Source of the DNA: Bacteroidales bacterium
GTDB lineage: Bacteria; Bacteroidota; Bacteroidia; Bacteroidales; UBA932
Assembly (NCBI GenBank): GCA_016281315.1
Contig: JAEEIJ010000015.1
Location: forward strand, 1 to 64,000
Reading direction: 5' to 3'
Length of the DNA: 64,000 bases
Part shown: positions 24,766 through 34,055 of the stretch, piece by piece
Layout: the number at the start of each line of letters is the position of its first letter
Position numbering within the stretch: position 1 is the first letter of the stretch
Notes under the pieces: model-generated
Told to the model about the DNA's origin: nothing
The model's database searches: none
What the model saw: the letters and a program-made list of their open reading frames with translations, nothing else
Position numbers and translations under genes: made by a program

Positions 24766-25989
24766 ATGAGAAAGATTCTGATTCTGGCTGCATCGGCCCT
24801 CCTCCTGGTTTCCTGCCGGCATCCGAAGGTGGAGTTCGTGGACTTCGACACCTTCCACCCGCTCTCCGTGCAGGAAGGCGACGTCTTTATGGCGGACGGC
24901 ACCCTGAACCCGGAAATCCGCCTGATGGAGGATTCCGAGCTGGATCTGGAGCCCGATACCAAAGTGGCCTATACTGACGCCAACAGCATCGTCCGGAGCA
25001 TCCTGGGGGAGGTGGAATGCAACCGTCTGTACCACATCGCCGGCATCTACAAGGGGCACGACGTGCACGGTAATCCGCTCGTTCAGTCCGGCAAACTGCT
25101 CATCCCGAAGAACGGTCCCGTCAAGAACCTCATCATCGTGAGCCACTACACCATCGGCGCGAATTACGAAGCTCCGTCCGAGACCTTCCCGATGGAGGGT
25201 ATCTGGGCCGCCAAGGGCTATGCGGTGGCCATTGCCGACTACATCGGCTACGGGGTCACCGCCGGGCAGATCCACCCTTATATGCACGTGGAGAGCACCG
25301 CACGCAGTGTCATCGATATGGCTCTGGCGGTAAAACCCTACCTGGAGCACATCGGCCTGGCTCCGGAAAGCGACAAAGTCATCCTGGCCGGCTATTCGCA
25401 GGGCGGCGCCACCACGCTGGCCGTGATGGACCGGCTGCAGGATGAATACTATAACGAATTCCCCATCAAGAAAGTCTATGCCGGTGGCGGCCCGTACGAC
25501 CTCGCCGCCACCTACGACACCTCGATGGAGTGGGACCAGACCGGCATTCCCTGCGCCATCCCGATGATCGTACAGGGCATCAACGAGGGGGAAGATATGG
25601 GCCTGGAGATGTCCGATTTCTTCAAACCGCACCTGCTGGACGGCTATAAGAAATGGATCAACTCCAAGAATTATACGGTGAAGGAAATCAACGCTTTCAT
25701 CGGCGCGACGAGCCTGCACGAGATTATGACGGACCAGGGACGCGACAAAACCAATCACGAGACAGCCCGGCTCTACCAGGCCCTCCTGGGGAATTCCGTG
25801 CTGAAGTTCACGCCCCACGCCCCGATGTTCATTTTCCACAGCAACCAGGACAAGACGGTTCCCTTCGTGAACGCCGTCAAGGCCGAACAATGGTTCAAGG
25901 GTTTTCCCGTGACCTATGACTTCGGCCCGTACGGAAAACACGGGATGGGCTGCGTCCAGTTCCTCATCAAAGTGTACAAGGACCTATGA
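24766..25989 (+). CDS. Secreted alpha/beta hydrolase lipoprotein (lipase-like)
   Basis: A 407-residue protein with an SPII signal (lipobox LVSC, Cys17). The nucleophile elbow is AGYSQGGA with Ser211, in an alpha/beta hydrolase core resembling secretory lipases; a late segment, FIFHSNQDKTVPF, supplies the Asp, and KHGMG near the C-terminus supplies the His. It starts 3 bp after the barrel gene and overlaps the following lipoprotein gene as ATGA. Likely substrate is an ester; not specified by sequence. Confidence 0.8.
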   Translation: MRKILILAASALLLVSCRHPKVEFVDFDTFHPLSVQEGDVFMADGTLNPEIRLMEDSELDLEPDTKVAYTDANSIVRSILGEVECNRLYHIAGIYKGHDVHGNPLVQSGKLLIPKNGPVKNLIIVSHYTIGANYEAPSETFPMEGIWAAKGYAVAIADYIGYGVTAGQIHPYMHVESTARSVIDMALAVKPYLEHIGLAPESDKVILAGYSQGGATTLAVMDRLQDEYYNEFPIKKVYAGGGPYDLAATYDTSMEWDQTGIPCAIPMIVQGINEGEDMGLEMSDFFKPHLLDGYKKWINSKNYTVKEINAFIGATSLHEIMTDQGRDKTNHETARLYQALLGNSVLKFTPHAPMFIFHSNQDKTVPFVNAVKAEQWFKGFPVTYDFGPYGKHGMGCVQFLIKVYKDL

Positions 25990-26819
25990 GAAAGACCGCA
26001 CTCTTTTGCCTGGCAGTGCTTCTGCTGGCTGGCTGCGTCAAGGAGAAGATCGTCACCACGCCCTGTCACTTCGACGTGCAGGTCGACTGGGTGAAAGGCA
26101 CCCGCGTACAATTCACCGTTACGCCCGACAACCCGAACGCCGCCTATGCCTACGGCGTGGTGAGCCAGGAAAACGACGTTGCTCTGTGGGCGGACGAGGA
26201 GATTATGGAATGGCAGCTGGAATGGATGCGGAACAGCTTTGACGGAATGATGGCCCAGGGAATGCCCGTGACCAATTTCACCGATATGTTCTGTTACAAG
26301 GGAGAACGGACCATCAAGGAAACCCGGCTTTCCGCCAGTACCAACTGGTGGCTCCTGGTCTTCCAGATCAATCCCGAGACCCGGAAATCCATCGGCCCGC
26401 TATACAAGCAGCCTTTCCAGACCGAGGACGTCGCCTGGGCCGATATGGATTTCTCCATCCGCCTGGACGGGAACCGTTTCACCATCGTTCCCTCCGACGC
26501 CACGCGCACCTGGTTCTGGGAATACGAACGCGCGGACAGAATCTCAGATGTGTACGGCACGGCCGAGAGCTTCTTCTACCGCATCATCGATATGTACGAC
26601 GAGTACGACTTCCTGGACAATCTGCTGTGCGAAGGCGCCCAGCGCTGCATTTTCCCCGACGACGATCCCTCCGTCAAAGAAGGCGTGAAATACACGCTTG
26701 CGATGGCCGGCTGCGACGAAGACGGAGAAATCACCTCGGATGTCTACTTTGCCGATTTCATCTACGAGAAGGGATTTTTCAAATTCACCTCCGAGAACGT
26801 AACGATAATCGATCGGTAG
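25986..26819 (+). CDS. Hypothetical lipoprotein
   Basis: A 277-residue protein with an SPII signal (LAGC, Cys17), otherwise without a motif I recognise. It starts with a beta-rich segment (FDVQVDWVKGTRVQFTVTPDNPNAAYAYGVV) that looks like an Ig-like or DUF-type domain found in Bacteroidota surface lipoproteins. It ends the barrel-hydrolase-lipoprotein operon. A 16-base imperfect tandem duplication (26813-26844) overlaps its stop codon. Confidence 0.65.
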   Translation: MRKTALFCLAVLLLAGCVKEKIVTTPCHFDVQVDWVKGTRVQFTVTPDNPNAAYAYGVVSQENDVALWADEEIMEWQLEWMRNSFDGMMAQGMPVTNFTDMFCYKGERTIKETRLSASTNWWLLVFQINPETRKSIGPLYKQPFQTEDVAWADMDFSIRLDGNRFTIVPSDATRTWFWEYERADRISDVYGTAESFFYRIIDMYDEYDFLDNLLCEGAQRCIFPDDDPSVKEGVKYTLAMAGCDEDGEITSDVYFADFIYEKGFFKFTSENVTIIDR

Positions 26820-26845
26820 AATTAGCTTTCGGTAGGTATAGCTTG

Positions 26846-26945
26846 ATATGAGGCCTCCGGCCGAACGGGGGTGTTTGAGGGGGCGCAGCCCCTTCAATTG
26901 CCCCTGGGGGCTCCGCGAAGCGGTGGGGGATCAGGAGGGTTCACC
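26846..26945. repeat. GC-rich intergenic element beside tmRNA
   Basis: About 100 bp of G- and C-runs with several small hairpins (GGGGC-GCA-GCCCC at 26878-26892, CCGCGAAGCGG at 26917-26927) lies between the lipoprotein gene and the tmRNA terminator. Its composition differs from flanking coding DNA. It looks like a palindromic intergenic repeat, but no second exact copy is visible in this window. Confidence 0.35.
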
Positions 26946-26948
26946 TCA

Positions 26949-26979
26949 CAAAAAATGGCCCCGAAAGGCCATTTTTTTG
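26949..26979 (-). terminator. tmRNA terminator
   Basis: Hairpin AATGGCC / GGCCATT with a six-base loop, flanked by A- and T-runs on both sides, directly follows the mature 3' end of tmRNA. Read on the minus strand it has a stem and a T-run, a standard intrinsic terminator. Confidence 0.85.
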
Positions 26980-27377
26980 TGGAGGTGAGCGGACTCGAAC
27001 CGCTGTCCAAACGTCGCACCAGGCGGCTTTCTACACGTTTATCCGTCCTTTGGTTTTCGAGGCAAGCCAGCCGGATGGCGGGCAAACTTACCCTTAGCCT
27101 TTAAGTCTTAGCCAGTTTTAGAGGCGTCCACTGGAGCGTCCCGGTCTGGATGATACCCCTGGGCCGGCCGATACCGGGCGGAACGTCCGAGGGATACTCG
27201 TCGGCCCCGCAGCCTTGGCGAGGCGGATTAAGCTAATTTGCGTGGCAAATTAAGCAGCGAGTGCGTAGTTGTTGTTGGCAACTGATTTTTCGACGTCTGA
27301 GATTTACGGGCCAGGCGCCGGGAAGCCCGACGTGCTTACCGTCCAGCATCGGCGCTGTCAAAACCAAAACACCCCCG
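26980..27377 (-). ncRNA. ssrA: Transfer-messenger RNA (tmRNA)
   Basis: About 398 nt, minus strand. The 5' GGGGGTG (27377-27371) pairs with 3' CACCTCC (26987-26981) to make the acceptor stem, and the T-arm sequence GGTTCGAGTCC is near 26992-27003. The mRNA-like part encodes ANNNYALAA followed by TAA (read between about 27285 and 27256), aligned by the preceding AATCTCAGAC block found in other Bacteroidota. CCA is not fully encoded (ACA). tmRNA with SmpB rescues stalled ribosomes and tags proteins for degradation. Confidence 0.93.
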
Positions 27378-27395
27378 ATTTGAGAACGTGGCTGC

Positions 27396-27425
27396 AAAGA
27401 TAGCAATTATTCTTCGTCCGGCAAA
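27396..27425 (-). promoter_or_regulatory. tmRNA promoter
   Basis: TATCTTTG (27403-27396) with TTTG (27425-27422) 18 bases upstream. The start should be near 27390, about 13 nt before the mature 5' end, consistent with RNase P processing. The -33 element lies inside the end of the NlpC/P60 gene. Confidence 0.65.
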
Positions 27426-27937
27426 ATCCGGCGGGCGCCCATATAACGCATCATAAAATAGGGATGCGAGGACGTCTGTTCAATCACTCCGCGCGATACC
27501 GAGGCGTGAATGAAGGTGAAACTGCCCTTCTCCTTGTCCACGGACACCACGATGCCCACGTGGCCGATGATGCGCACCCCGGCCCGCTTCCCGAAGAACA
27601 CCAGATCCCCCTTCTGCAGGTGGAAATAATCGTCCACCGGGCGTCCCTCGCGGAACTGGACGGCGCTATAAGAGGTGAGTTCGTAGCCGAAGTGTTTGTA
27701 GACGTAGTGCGTGAAACTGGAGCAGTCGAACTGCTTGGGACCGGACGCCCCCAGCTTATAGGGCGTTCCGGTGAACGTACGCGCATAGGCAATGATGTCA
27801 TCGGCCGAAACGGCAGGCGTCACAAGGGCTGAATCAGCCGCCGCCAGGGCCGTCGTATCGGCCTCCGCATCCTGGGCCCAGGCCCTTCCCGTGAAGAGAA
27901 GGGCCAGCAGGACCAGATATGCTCCCAGGCGTTTCAT
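27407..27937 (-). CDS. NlpC/P60 (C40) cell-wall peptidase
   Basis: A 176-residue secreted cysteine peptidase with a signal peptide (cleavage near residue 21). Catalytic Cys72 is in DCSSF, His126 in GHVGIV and the third polar residue His144 in FIHAS. These enzymes cleave gamma-D-Glu-diaminopimelate or related bonds in peptidoglycan stem peptides. It is the only domain present, without SH3 or LysM targeting. A -7 box (27952-27945) lies 7 bases before the ATG. Confidence 0.9.
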   Translation of the reverse strand: MKRLGAYLVLLALLFTGRAWAQDAEADTTALAAADSALVTPAVSADDIIAYARTFTGTPYKLGASGPKQFDCSSFTHYVYKHFGYELTSYSAVQFREGRPVDDYFHLQKGDLVFFGKRAGVRIIGHVGIVVSVDKEKGSFTFIHASVSRGVIEQTSSHPYFMMRYMGARRILPDEE

Positions 27938-27944
27938 TCCGTTG

Positions 27945-27952
27945 CAAAGATA
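27945..27952 (-). promoter_or_regulatory. -7 box of NlpC/P60 gene
   Basis: TATCTTTG on the minus strand with 7 bases (CAACGGA) to the ATG, so the transcript would have almost no leader. It lies just past the end of the pilus operon (27968), so the peptidase is a separate unit. Confidence 0.6.
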
Positions 27953-27967
27953 GCACTTTTTTCATCA

Positions 27968-30900
27968 TCAGTAGTCCAGAATGGTCTCAAAGGTATTGCT
28001 GTTTGACTGGATGAAGAAAGGATCTCCGCCGTACACGGGGTCAACATCTGTGCCAGTCTGCCCGGGGGCGCCGAAGAAGCAGCGTCCGTATAGGGGATCC
28101 GTCGTGGAAAGCGGCTCATAGTAGGCCGATGCATAGCGCGGCGAAAGGGTCTCGTTGTCGCAGAGGTACCAGCCCTTTCCGCTGTCGGTGTAGGCCGATT
28201 TCCAGCGTTCCCAGTAGAAGACGATGCGGGTATGGGCGTCCATCTGCAGGTATCGGCAGGTGTCTCCGGAGGCCGGAACCAGATGCATTGAGGGGAAGGC
28301 GTCCGGATGCTTCTGACGGAATCCCTCAGGGTCAAAGTCGAACTGCGGCGGATTCCACAGGGTGATAACCCGGTAATTGAAATAGCCCGCCGTGGGACCC
28401 GGATCCCAATGGATCTCATAACTAAGGTCTTCGCCCGCCGTGAGGATGTAGTACGATTCCGTGAAGAACTTGTGCGTTCCCGTGCGTGCGAAGTAATTCA
28501 CCCAGAAGGCGCCCAACGATTCAGCCTCGGCCTTAGTGGGGTGTACGGGCGTTGATGCGCCCGCCGTCCTCTTCAGGAAATCCATCCCCACAAACGGCGT
28601 CAGGGCCGACATCCGGTTGAAGTTGACGCTCACCTTGATGATGGCTTCATCGTTGTAGGGGGAAAGGGAAGAATAATGCCGCTGATGGATGCGGAAACTG
28701 GCCGATATCTCCAACTCCCTTACGACATCCACCCGGGCGGCACAGGCCGTGGCCGTCTCGCCGCTGCGGACATTGCCCACCTCCATCACGAAGCCGATCT
28801 TCCCATACGTCCTGTCGTCCAGGGGGATCCGCACGATGTCATAGGAAAGCGTATGCCCGTATGCGTCCTGCGGGGCGGCCGCATATGTGGTTCCGGCATC
28901 CAAATAACCTTCGCTGCTCAGCAGAACGGGCGACACGGAAACGGCCGGACGGCTGCGATCCCGGGCAATATGCCATTCCATCATCCTCGTAGCCCCTTCC
29001 CGAATGGACCAGTCGGCGGGGACGTCCACTTTCCGGCCGCTCACCACCTCCGGCTCCGGAACGACGGCATCGAAGCCCACGAAAGGATTGGGAATCAGGA
29101 AGGTAATGGGCTCCGAGTGGAAAACGTATCCGGTTTTAGACTTGAGCCGGAAGGCGTTGGCAACGCTCTGCAAATAAGGATCGTCAGTGATGGCCGACTG
29201 CTCGAAGTCCTGCAGCCCGGGGATGCCCTCCCAGCAGGGGAGCCAGGCTTCGAGGCTGCCGTTCCCATATTCCACGTAAAGGTCGTCTACGGAGCCGTCG
29301 GCCGAAGAAAGTGCCAGGTGACGGGTGGGAATCGTAATAGCCGCACCGTCCTCGTTTTCGCACGTATAAACAATCCGGGCAGAGGAAGCTCCGTCGTAGG
29401 GAAGGACAAAGCGGCCGTCCGAGAGCATCGTGGGGCCGTCGAAGAATAAAGCGGGAACTTCAAACGCTTCCGTAACATCCGGGATTTCCACCATACCCAG
29501 GAGGTTTCCATTCCCGTCCAGGATCTGCAGCGTTTCGGAAAGGTCCGAAGCAGAGCGCGGTCCCGTGCAGCGGGCGGTAAAATACCAGCCAGCGGCATCC
29601 TGATGCGGTCCCGAGAGGATTTCGACAGCCTCCCGGCCACTGGCGGCCTGGGAACGGATGCTTATCCCATTCGGGTCCACATCCATCGGCCAGGCGGCCC
29701 CGTAAGGACTTACGGAGAGACGGAAAGATTCAAAATAACAGCGTCCGGGCGGAATGAGGCCTTTAAGCTTATATCGGCTGGAAATGTTCACGGCCACCCG
29801 GTCCGAGATGGTGAAGTCCGCGTCCCCGCCCAGGGCGTAGACAGTCCCTTCGGCGGCATTCGCATCGGCCCGGTAGCGGGCCACACCGGATAGGGTTTCC
29901 TCCCACCGCAGACCACTGCCGATGGTAGAGAACGAAGGGGCGTCCAGGGTCGTTTCGAAGGGAATGTCCACCGTGCCGCCGGGTTCCACGGAAAGCGTCT
30001 GCGCGTTCGTCCAGCGGAAACTGTCGGTTTCCATTCCGGGAACCAGACTGACAGTGAGCGTTTTATAAGTATTGCGTACGATGTCGAAGTTGCTGTTCAT
30101 TGCAGAGCCGTTCCCCGGATAGACGCGGTAGGTAAATGTTCGGTCGGGTGACCCCGCTTTCCTCGCCACGACATTGATAGCGAGATAGGAGCAGGCCGAA
30201 ATACGGCTGCCCAAATCCTGAAAGACCGTTTTCCAACTTCTGGCAGCCTCGCCGTTTTCGGTAAAAATATCGCCCTGACAGTTCTCGGGGAAATAGAACG
30301 ACGCCTGTTTTACACTTACCCCATTCCTGCCAAACAGATTCAAAAGATCCAGGTCGCGCCCGGCATCCTGGTCCAGACTGGACACCAGGTCGGCCTGGCC
30401 TGCCGCATAACCGGCGCCGGATCCGCTGTAGAAATAGGGTACGCGTGAGTTGCTGTTCTTACACTTTACACTGCAGGCACTGATTGTCCAGCCCTCGGCG
30501 ATGAAACGGGAACAATTGAGTTTCAGGGAGTATTTTGCGAACAACCGTTTCAGGGGGATGGTAAGCGTCCCGCGGACGGTGTCGAAGCGGGCTTCCGTCT
30601 TCCCGGACATCGGCATTCCCTGGCCGTTGGAGTCCAATTCGCTCAAAGCCACTGCATCGGGGCAGGTATATGGCGGGAGATCCCTGAGTTGCCTGCGGGT
30701 GAGCGCAGGATTGGACAGCATCCCGTCCAGGAGCGCCTTCAGGCCGTCTCCGTCCGGATTGGCGATAGACCAGATTTCCAAATCGGTCTTCATCGGAAGC
30801 GACCAGGAAAAGGAATCCGTGCCCGTGACGTGCCGGGCCGAGATGACGGGTCCTTCCGTTTTCGGGAAAGCGAACACATAGGCCTCCACGAATTCTTCCG

Positions 30901-31069
30901 CCGATTCCGAACAGACGGACTTCGCATCATCCGTCATTCCCTGAAGGGACAATGCGACGGAGACGTTCGCCGATCGGCCGGTTGGCTCCGTAGAAAACGG
31001 CAATTCTTCCCGCTCCACACACGAAATGGCAGGGAGTAATAAAAGGAGTAGGGATACGATCTTTTTCAT
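27968..31069 (-). CDS. Large pilus-operon lipoprotein (DUF4906-like)
   Basis: A 1033-residue SPII lipoprotein (PAISC, Cys17). The N-terminal third resembles FimA-type subunits (ETEAYVFAFP-like strands; YSLKLNCSRF), followed by long beta-rich repeats consistent with DUF4906 proteins that accompany Bacteroidota pili. It is the last gene of the pilus operon, 1 bp after the preceding subunit gene. A large C-terminal protein in this position is most likely a tip adhesin or accessory subunit. Family name is by recall of layout, not a search. Confidence 0.6.
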   Translation of the reverse strand: MKKIVSLLLLLLPAISCVEREELPFSTEPTGRSANVSVALSLQGMTDDAKSVCSESAEEFVEAYVFAFPKTEGPVISARHVTGTDSFSWSLPMKTDLEIWSIANPDGDGLKALLDGMLSNPALTRRQLRDLPPYTCPDAVALSELDSNGQGMPMSGKTEARFDTVRGTLTIPLKRLFAKYSLKLNCSRFIAEGWTISACSVKCKNSNSRVPYFYSGSGAGYAAGQADLVSSLDQDAGRDLDLLNLFGRNGVSVKQASFYFPENCQGDIFTENGEAARSWKTVFQDLGSRISACSYLAINVVARKAGSPDRTFTYRVYPGNGSAMNSNFDIVRNTYKTLTVSLVPGMETDSFRWTNAQTLSVEPGGTVDIPFETTLDAPSFSTIGSGLRWEETLSGVARYRADANAAEGTVYALGGDADFTISDRVAVNISSRYKLKGLIPPGRCYFESFRLSVSPYGAAWPMDVDPNGISIRSQAASGREAVEILSGPHQDAAGWYFTARCTGPRSASDLSETLQILDGNGNLLGMVEIPDVTEAFEVPALFFDGPTMLSDGRFVLPYDGASSARIVYTCENEDGAAITIPTRHLALSSADGSVDDLYVEYGNGSLEAWLPCWEGIPGLQDFEQSAITDDPYLQSVANAFRLKSKTGYVFHSEPITFLIPNPFVGFDAVVPEPEVVSGRKVDVPADWSIREGATRMMEWHIARDRSRPAVSVSPVLLSSEGYLDAGTTYAAAPQDAYGHTLSYDIVRIPLDDRTYGKIGFVMEVGNVRSGETATACAARVDVVRELEISASFRIHQRHYSSLSPYNDEAIIKVSVNFNRMSALTPFVGMDFLKRTAGASTPVHPTKAEAESLGAFWVNYFARTGTHKFFTESYYILTAGEDLSYEIHWDPGPTAGYFNYRVITLWNPPQFDFDPEGFRQKHPDAFPSMHLVPASGDTCRYLQMDAHTRIVFYWERWKSAYTDSGKGWYLCDNETLSPRYASAYYEPLSTTDPLYGRCFFGAPGQTGTDVDPVYGGDPFFIQSNSNTFETILDY

Positions 31070-31070
31070 C

Positions 31071-32063
31071 TTATTCGAGGATTATATGTTCTCCGCCATC
31101 CCAACTCACGGAAAACACGTCCGAAGTGAGCGCCGCGCCCTCCGGCGTGGATGAGCCGGGCCCGCGGATGACGACGGAGGAGACCGAACACGCCTGGTTG
31201 CGGTGCATCGCGGGCACGTCGGCCGGGTAATAATACGTCTCCCCGTCCACCTCGGCTTCCAGGACCAGCCGCGTAAACCGGGGCGTCCAGGCCGACGTGA
31301 GGCGGGAGTCTTCATCGACGGGATTCGGGTAAAGGTAGAAGGTATGGCAGAGCGTGTACGGGTGGTCCGCGTCGATGGCAGCGTTGAGGTTTCGCTCGCC
31401 CAGCAAAGCGTCCAACGCCGCGGAGGCGCTTTCTCCCGCGTGCCAGCCCAGGGTATTGTACCAGGCAGAACGCAAGGGGCTCACTGAAGCGTAATCTTCT
31501 CCGTAAGCCGTCGTCCTATAGGCATTCGTCACGTAGATATGGCGCAGCTGAAGGGTTTTTCCCGCCCAGGCAGGCCAGGCGGAGAAGTCTACGTTAACGC
31601 CCCGGAGTTCCAGCCGGGAAGAGAGCCTTTTCACCAGGATTTCCTGTCGCTGAGTCCCGGAAGAAGGCAGCAGCAGGCACTCTCCGTACATCTGGAGACA
31701 GCCGGGCGACTCGTCCTCCAGCCGTGCCGTCATTCCCCGGATGTCATCGGCCGAAGCAACCGTCTCCGGATTCAGCGAAAGCGGGGGATTGACCAGCGCC
31801 AGGCAGGCATAGCGGCGTCCCGCCCGCAGCGAAAAGCTCAGCGGCGCCGCATCCTCGGACGAAGCGTAGCGGTACCAGCCGTTGCCGGTGTCGAAAACGA
31901 AAACGGTCCAGCGCGTGACGGCGCTCTCCCGTTCGTAGGACGCGTCCGTCACCTTAGTCACCGCTTCCCGGACGGAGAGGAAGACCGCCGCATCAGGAAG
32001 CGCGGACGGCTTACTGCAGGATATCAGGAGCAGGAGGCCCCAAATCAGTTTCCGGATACGCAT
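31071..32063 (-). CDS. FimA/Mfa-like accessory fimbrial lipoprotein
   Basis: A 330-residue protein with a lipobox (LISC, Cys16). It has the FimA-fold features: N-terminal VTRWTVFVFDTGNGWYRYAS strands, a middle KRLSSRLELRGVNVDF strand, and a C-terminal HTFYLYPNPVDEDSRLT followed by TRLVLEAEVDGETYYYP. The C-terminal strand exchanged during assembly would lie near residues 300-330. It lies between Mfa2-like and the large tip candidate, so it may be a minor or tip-proximal subunit. Confidence 0.65.
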   Translation of the reverse strand: MRIRKLIWGLLLLISCSKPSALPDAAVFLSVREAVTKVTDASYERESAVTRWTVFVFDTGNGWYRYASSEDAAPLSFSLRAGRRYACLALVNPPLSLNPETVASADDIRGMTARLEDESPGCLQMYGECLLLPSSGTQRQEILVKRLSSRLELRGVNVDFSAWPAWAGKTLQLRHIYVTNAYRTTAYGEDYASVSPLRSAWYNTLGWHAGESASAALDALLGERNLNAAIDADHPYTLCHTFYLYPNPVDEDSRLTSAWTPRFTRLVLEAEVDGETYYYPADVPAMHRNQACSVSSVVIRGPGSSTPEGAALTSDVFSVSWDGGEHIILE

Positions 32064-32066
32064 AAC

Positions 32067-32864
32067 TCAGTATTCATAGGATAGATTCTGCCCTTCCCAG
32101 GGCATTACCTGTATCTGCACGGTACTTTGAGCGCGGTCGATAACCAGGGCCACATCCGGAAGGTTCCGCTCCTTCCAGGTGATCCCGCCCTCTTCCTGCA
32201 GGATACGGTACAGGTCCATCGTTTCCAGCAGCCGCTCTCCGTCGTACAGTGACAGGATGAGCTGCCCGTCGGAGAGCCGGGGCAGGTTGAAGGCGTAACA
32301 TCCGTCGGAATCGGCTTCGGGACGGCACTCGAAAGGACCGGGCACAGGATCGCCCGTTTCCGGGGAAATGCCGCAGGTGCCGGCCGATATGACCGGTTCA
32401 AAAGGCTCTCGTTCTCCTGCAAACTGCAGGCGGACGCCGGCATACTCCTTCAGCATTTCCACCGGAACGACGCCGTCCTCTTCCGGCACGGGCGCGAGGT
32501 ACGAAAAACGGAACAGCGGCGCATAGGAAAGGCCCCGGGGGAGCGTCCAGGCCCCCTCCAGCTGCACCAGGCTTTCCGCACCGATGCAGGCAAAACCCTT
32601 CACATAAGGAGTTGCCTTTACCGTAAGGGCGAACGAACGGTCCTGGATATCCCGGACGGTGGTGGCCGATTCCCGCAGGCGCTGTCCCGTAGGATAGGAA
32701 TAAGCGTGCAGCTGCACCTGCGTGCCGTCGACGAAGCTCCCCGCGTTCTGGATGTCGAAATACAGCAGGTGCGGGCAGTCGGTACGGTCCTCCAGCACCC
32801 ATCCCCGGCAGGATGCCAGGGACAGGGCGGAGAGAAGCAGGATGGCGTGCAACTTAGAATTCAT
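32067..32864 (-). CDS. FimB/Mfa2-like fimbrial anchor
   Basis: A 265-residue lipoprotein (lipobox SLASC, Cys19) with the Mfa2 family sequence LEDRTDCPHLLYFDI just after the lipid anchor. Such proteins hold the pilus base in the outer membrane and limit its length. The end of the upstream fimA-like gene overlaps its start by 11 bp. Confidence 0.82.
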   Translation of the reverse strand: MNSKLHAILLLSALSLASCRGWVLEDRTDCPHLLYFDIQNAGSFVDGTQVQLHAYSYPTGQRLRESATTVRDIQDRSFALTVKATPYVKGFACIGAESLVQLEGAWTLPRGLSYAPLFRFSYLAPVPEEDGVVPVEMLKEYAGVRLQFAGEREPFEPVISAGTCGISPETGDPVPGPFECRPEADSDGCYAFNLPRLSDGQLILSLYDGERLLETMDLYRILQEEGGITWKERNLPDVALVIDRAQSTVQIQVMPWEGQNLSYEY

Positions 32865-34050
32865 AGTTCAGGTTGATGACATCGCTGTCCCAGGGAGCCA
32901 CGGTGATGGCAGGCGTGATCTTCCCGGCCGAATCGGCCGTATCCGTATCGTCGTTGTCCTTGCCCAGCTGGGTGATGGTGATGTTCTGGATGTCATACAC
33001 CTTGTTGGATTCCAGCACCGGCAGGTCGAAAGTATAATAGGTAGTTTCCGCCAGGTACCTGGGAGCGTCGTCAAGCATAATCCTCACTTCGAGGGTCAGA
33101 CGCGTCAGGCGGGGGACCCAGGGAGTGGTCTGAACGTGGGAATCGGCCGAGACAGCCGTCTTGTTCGGATACGTAAAGTAGCAGCGGTTCACCTCCCAGG
33201 CGCTGCCATCCGTGGGGCCATCGATGACAACAGGATAGTCCGAAAGCACGTCCGGGCTGCCGCTGACGTCATACGTATACTTGCTATACCAGTTGTACCC
33301 CGTTCCGTGGTCCGAGTCGCTGAGCGGCAGGAAGTGCACACCGCTCTGCGCGGTAGCCGAAACAGTATTCCCGTCCAGCGCCATCCGGCACACGCCCACG
33401 GCGTTTTTCAGGTAGATGCCCGTAATCTGGGCCGTGGCCCCGTGCAGGGAAGAATTCGAAAAGTCGAAGGTGACGCCGGAGAGTTTCACCATCGCCGCCT
33501 GGCGCCGCACCCATACGCTGAGCGCCTGCGCCGTCTGATTGGGATTCTTGTTCCGGTCATAGGCCTCCACCGTGATGGTGCCTTTCCCTACCATAACGAG
33601 ATTGGTGGCACTGTTCTCGGAGAGGTTTACCAGCTCGCTTTCAAATAGAGACAGGTTGCTGCACAGGGCCACGTAGTCCTGCCTGTCGCGATTCACAATG
33701 ACGTAGACGATTTTCGCGCCCGTTTTCGTGTTCAGCGTCACGGAGACGGAATTGCTCGCCGGCGTGGCTGGCTCATAGTAATAGTCCGTTTCCAGCAGGT
33801 CCGATCCGTCGTTCAGGCCGGCGGAATGGTCAAAAACGACCACCTGCACCGAATTAATCTGGAAATCCTTCACGTGGGCAGCATCGGCCTGCACCTTGGT
33901 TTCCTGGGCAGGAATGCCGATGTTGACGGTGAGGGCGCCCTGAGGGGCCGCCGGCATTTCCGGGGCGGAAGGGGCAAGGGCGTTTTTGTTGCAGGAGGCC
34001 GCACCCGCGACAAGGAGCGCGGCCGTGAGGGGAAGAAAGATTTTTTTCAT
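32854..34050 (-). CDS. Major fimbrial subunit (FimA/Mfa1 family)
   Basis: A 398-residue prepilin exported by SPII (lipobox AASC, Cys20). After the lipid Cys comes a Pro/Ala-rich leader that would be trimmed by an arginine-type protease in the donor-strand mechanism. The FimA domains show VQVVVFDHSAGLND, QAAMVKLSGVTFDFS and the tail ESNKVYDIQNITITQLG. It is the probable shaft protein. A CATAA-ACA-TTATG palindrome overlaps its start codon (34048-34060). Confidence 0.82.
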   Translation of the reverse strand: MKKIFLPLTAALLVAGAASCNKNALAPSAPEMPAAPQGALTVNIGIPAQETKVQADAAHVKDFQINSVQVVVFDHSAGLNDGSDLLETDYYYEPATPASNSVSVTLNTKTGAKIVYVIVNRDRQDYVALCSNLSLFESELVNLSENSATNLVMVGKGTITVEAYDRNKNPNQTAQALSVWVRRQAAMVKLSGVTFDFSNSSLHGATAQITGIYLKNAVGVCRMALDGNTVSATAQSGVHFLPLSDSDHGTGYNWYSKYTYDVSGSPDVLSDYPVVIDGPTDGSAWEVNRCYFTYPNKTAVSADSHVQTTPWVPRLTRLTLEVRIMLDDAPRYLAETTYYTFDLPVLESNKVYDIQNITITQLGKDNDDTDTADSAGKITPAITVAPWDSDVINLNYEF

Positions 34051-34055
34051 AATGT

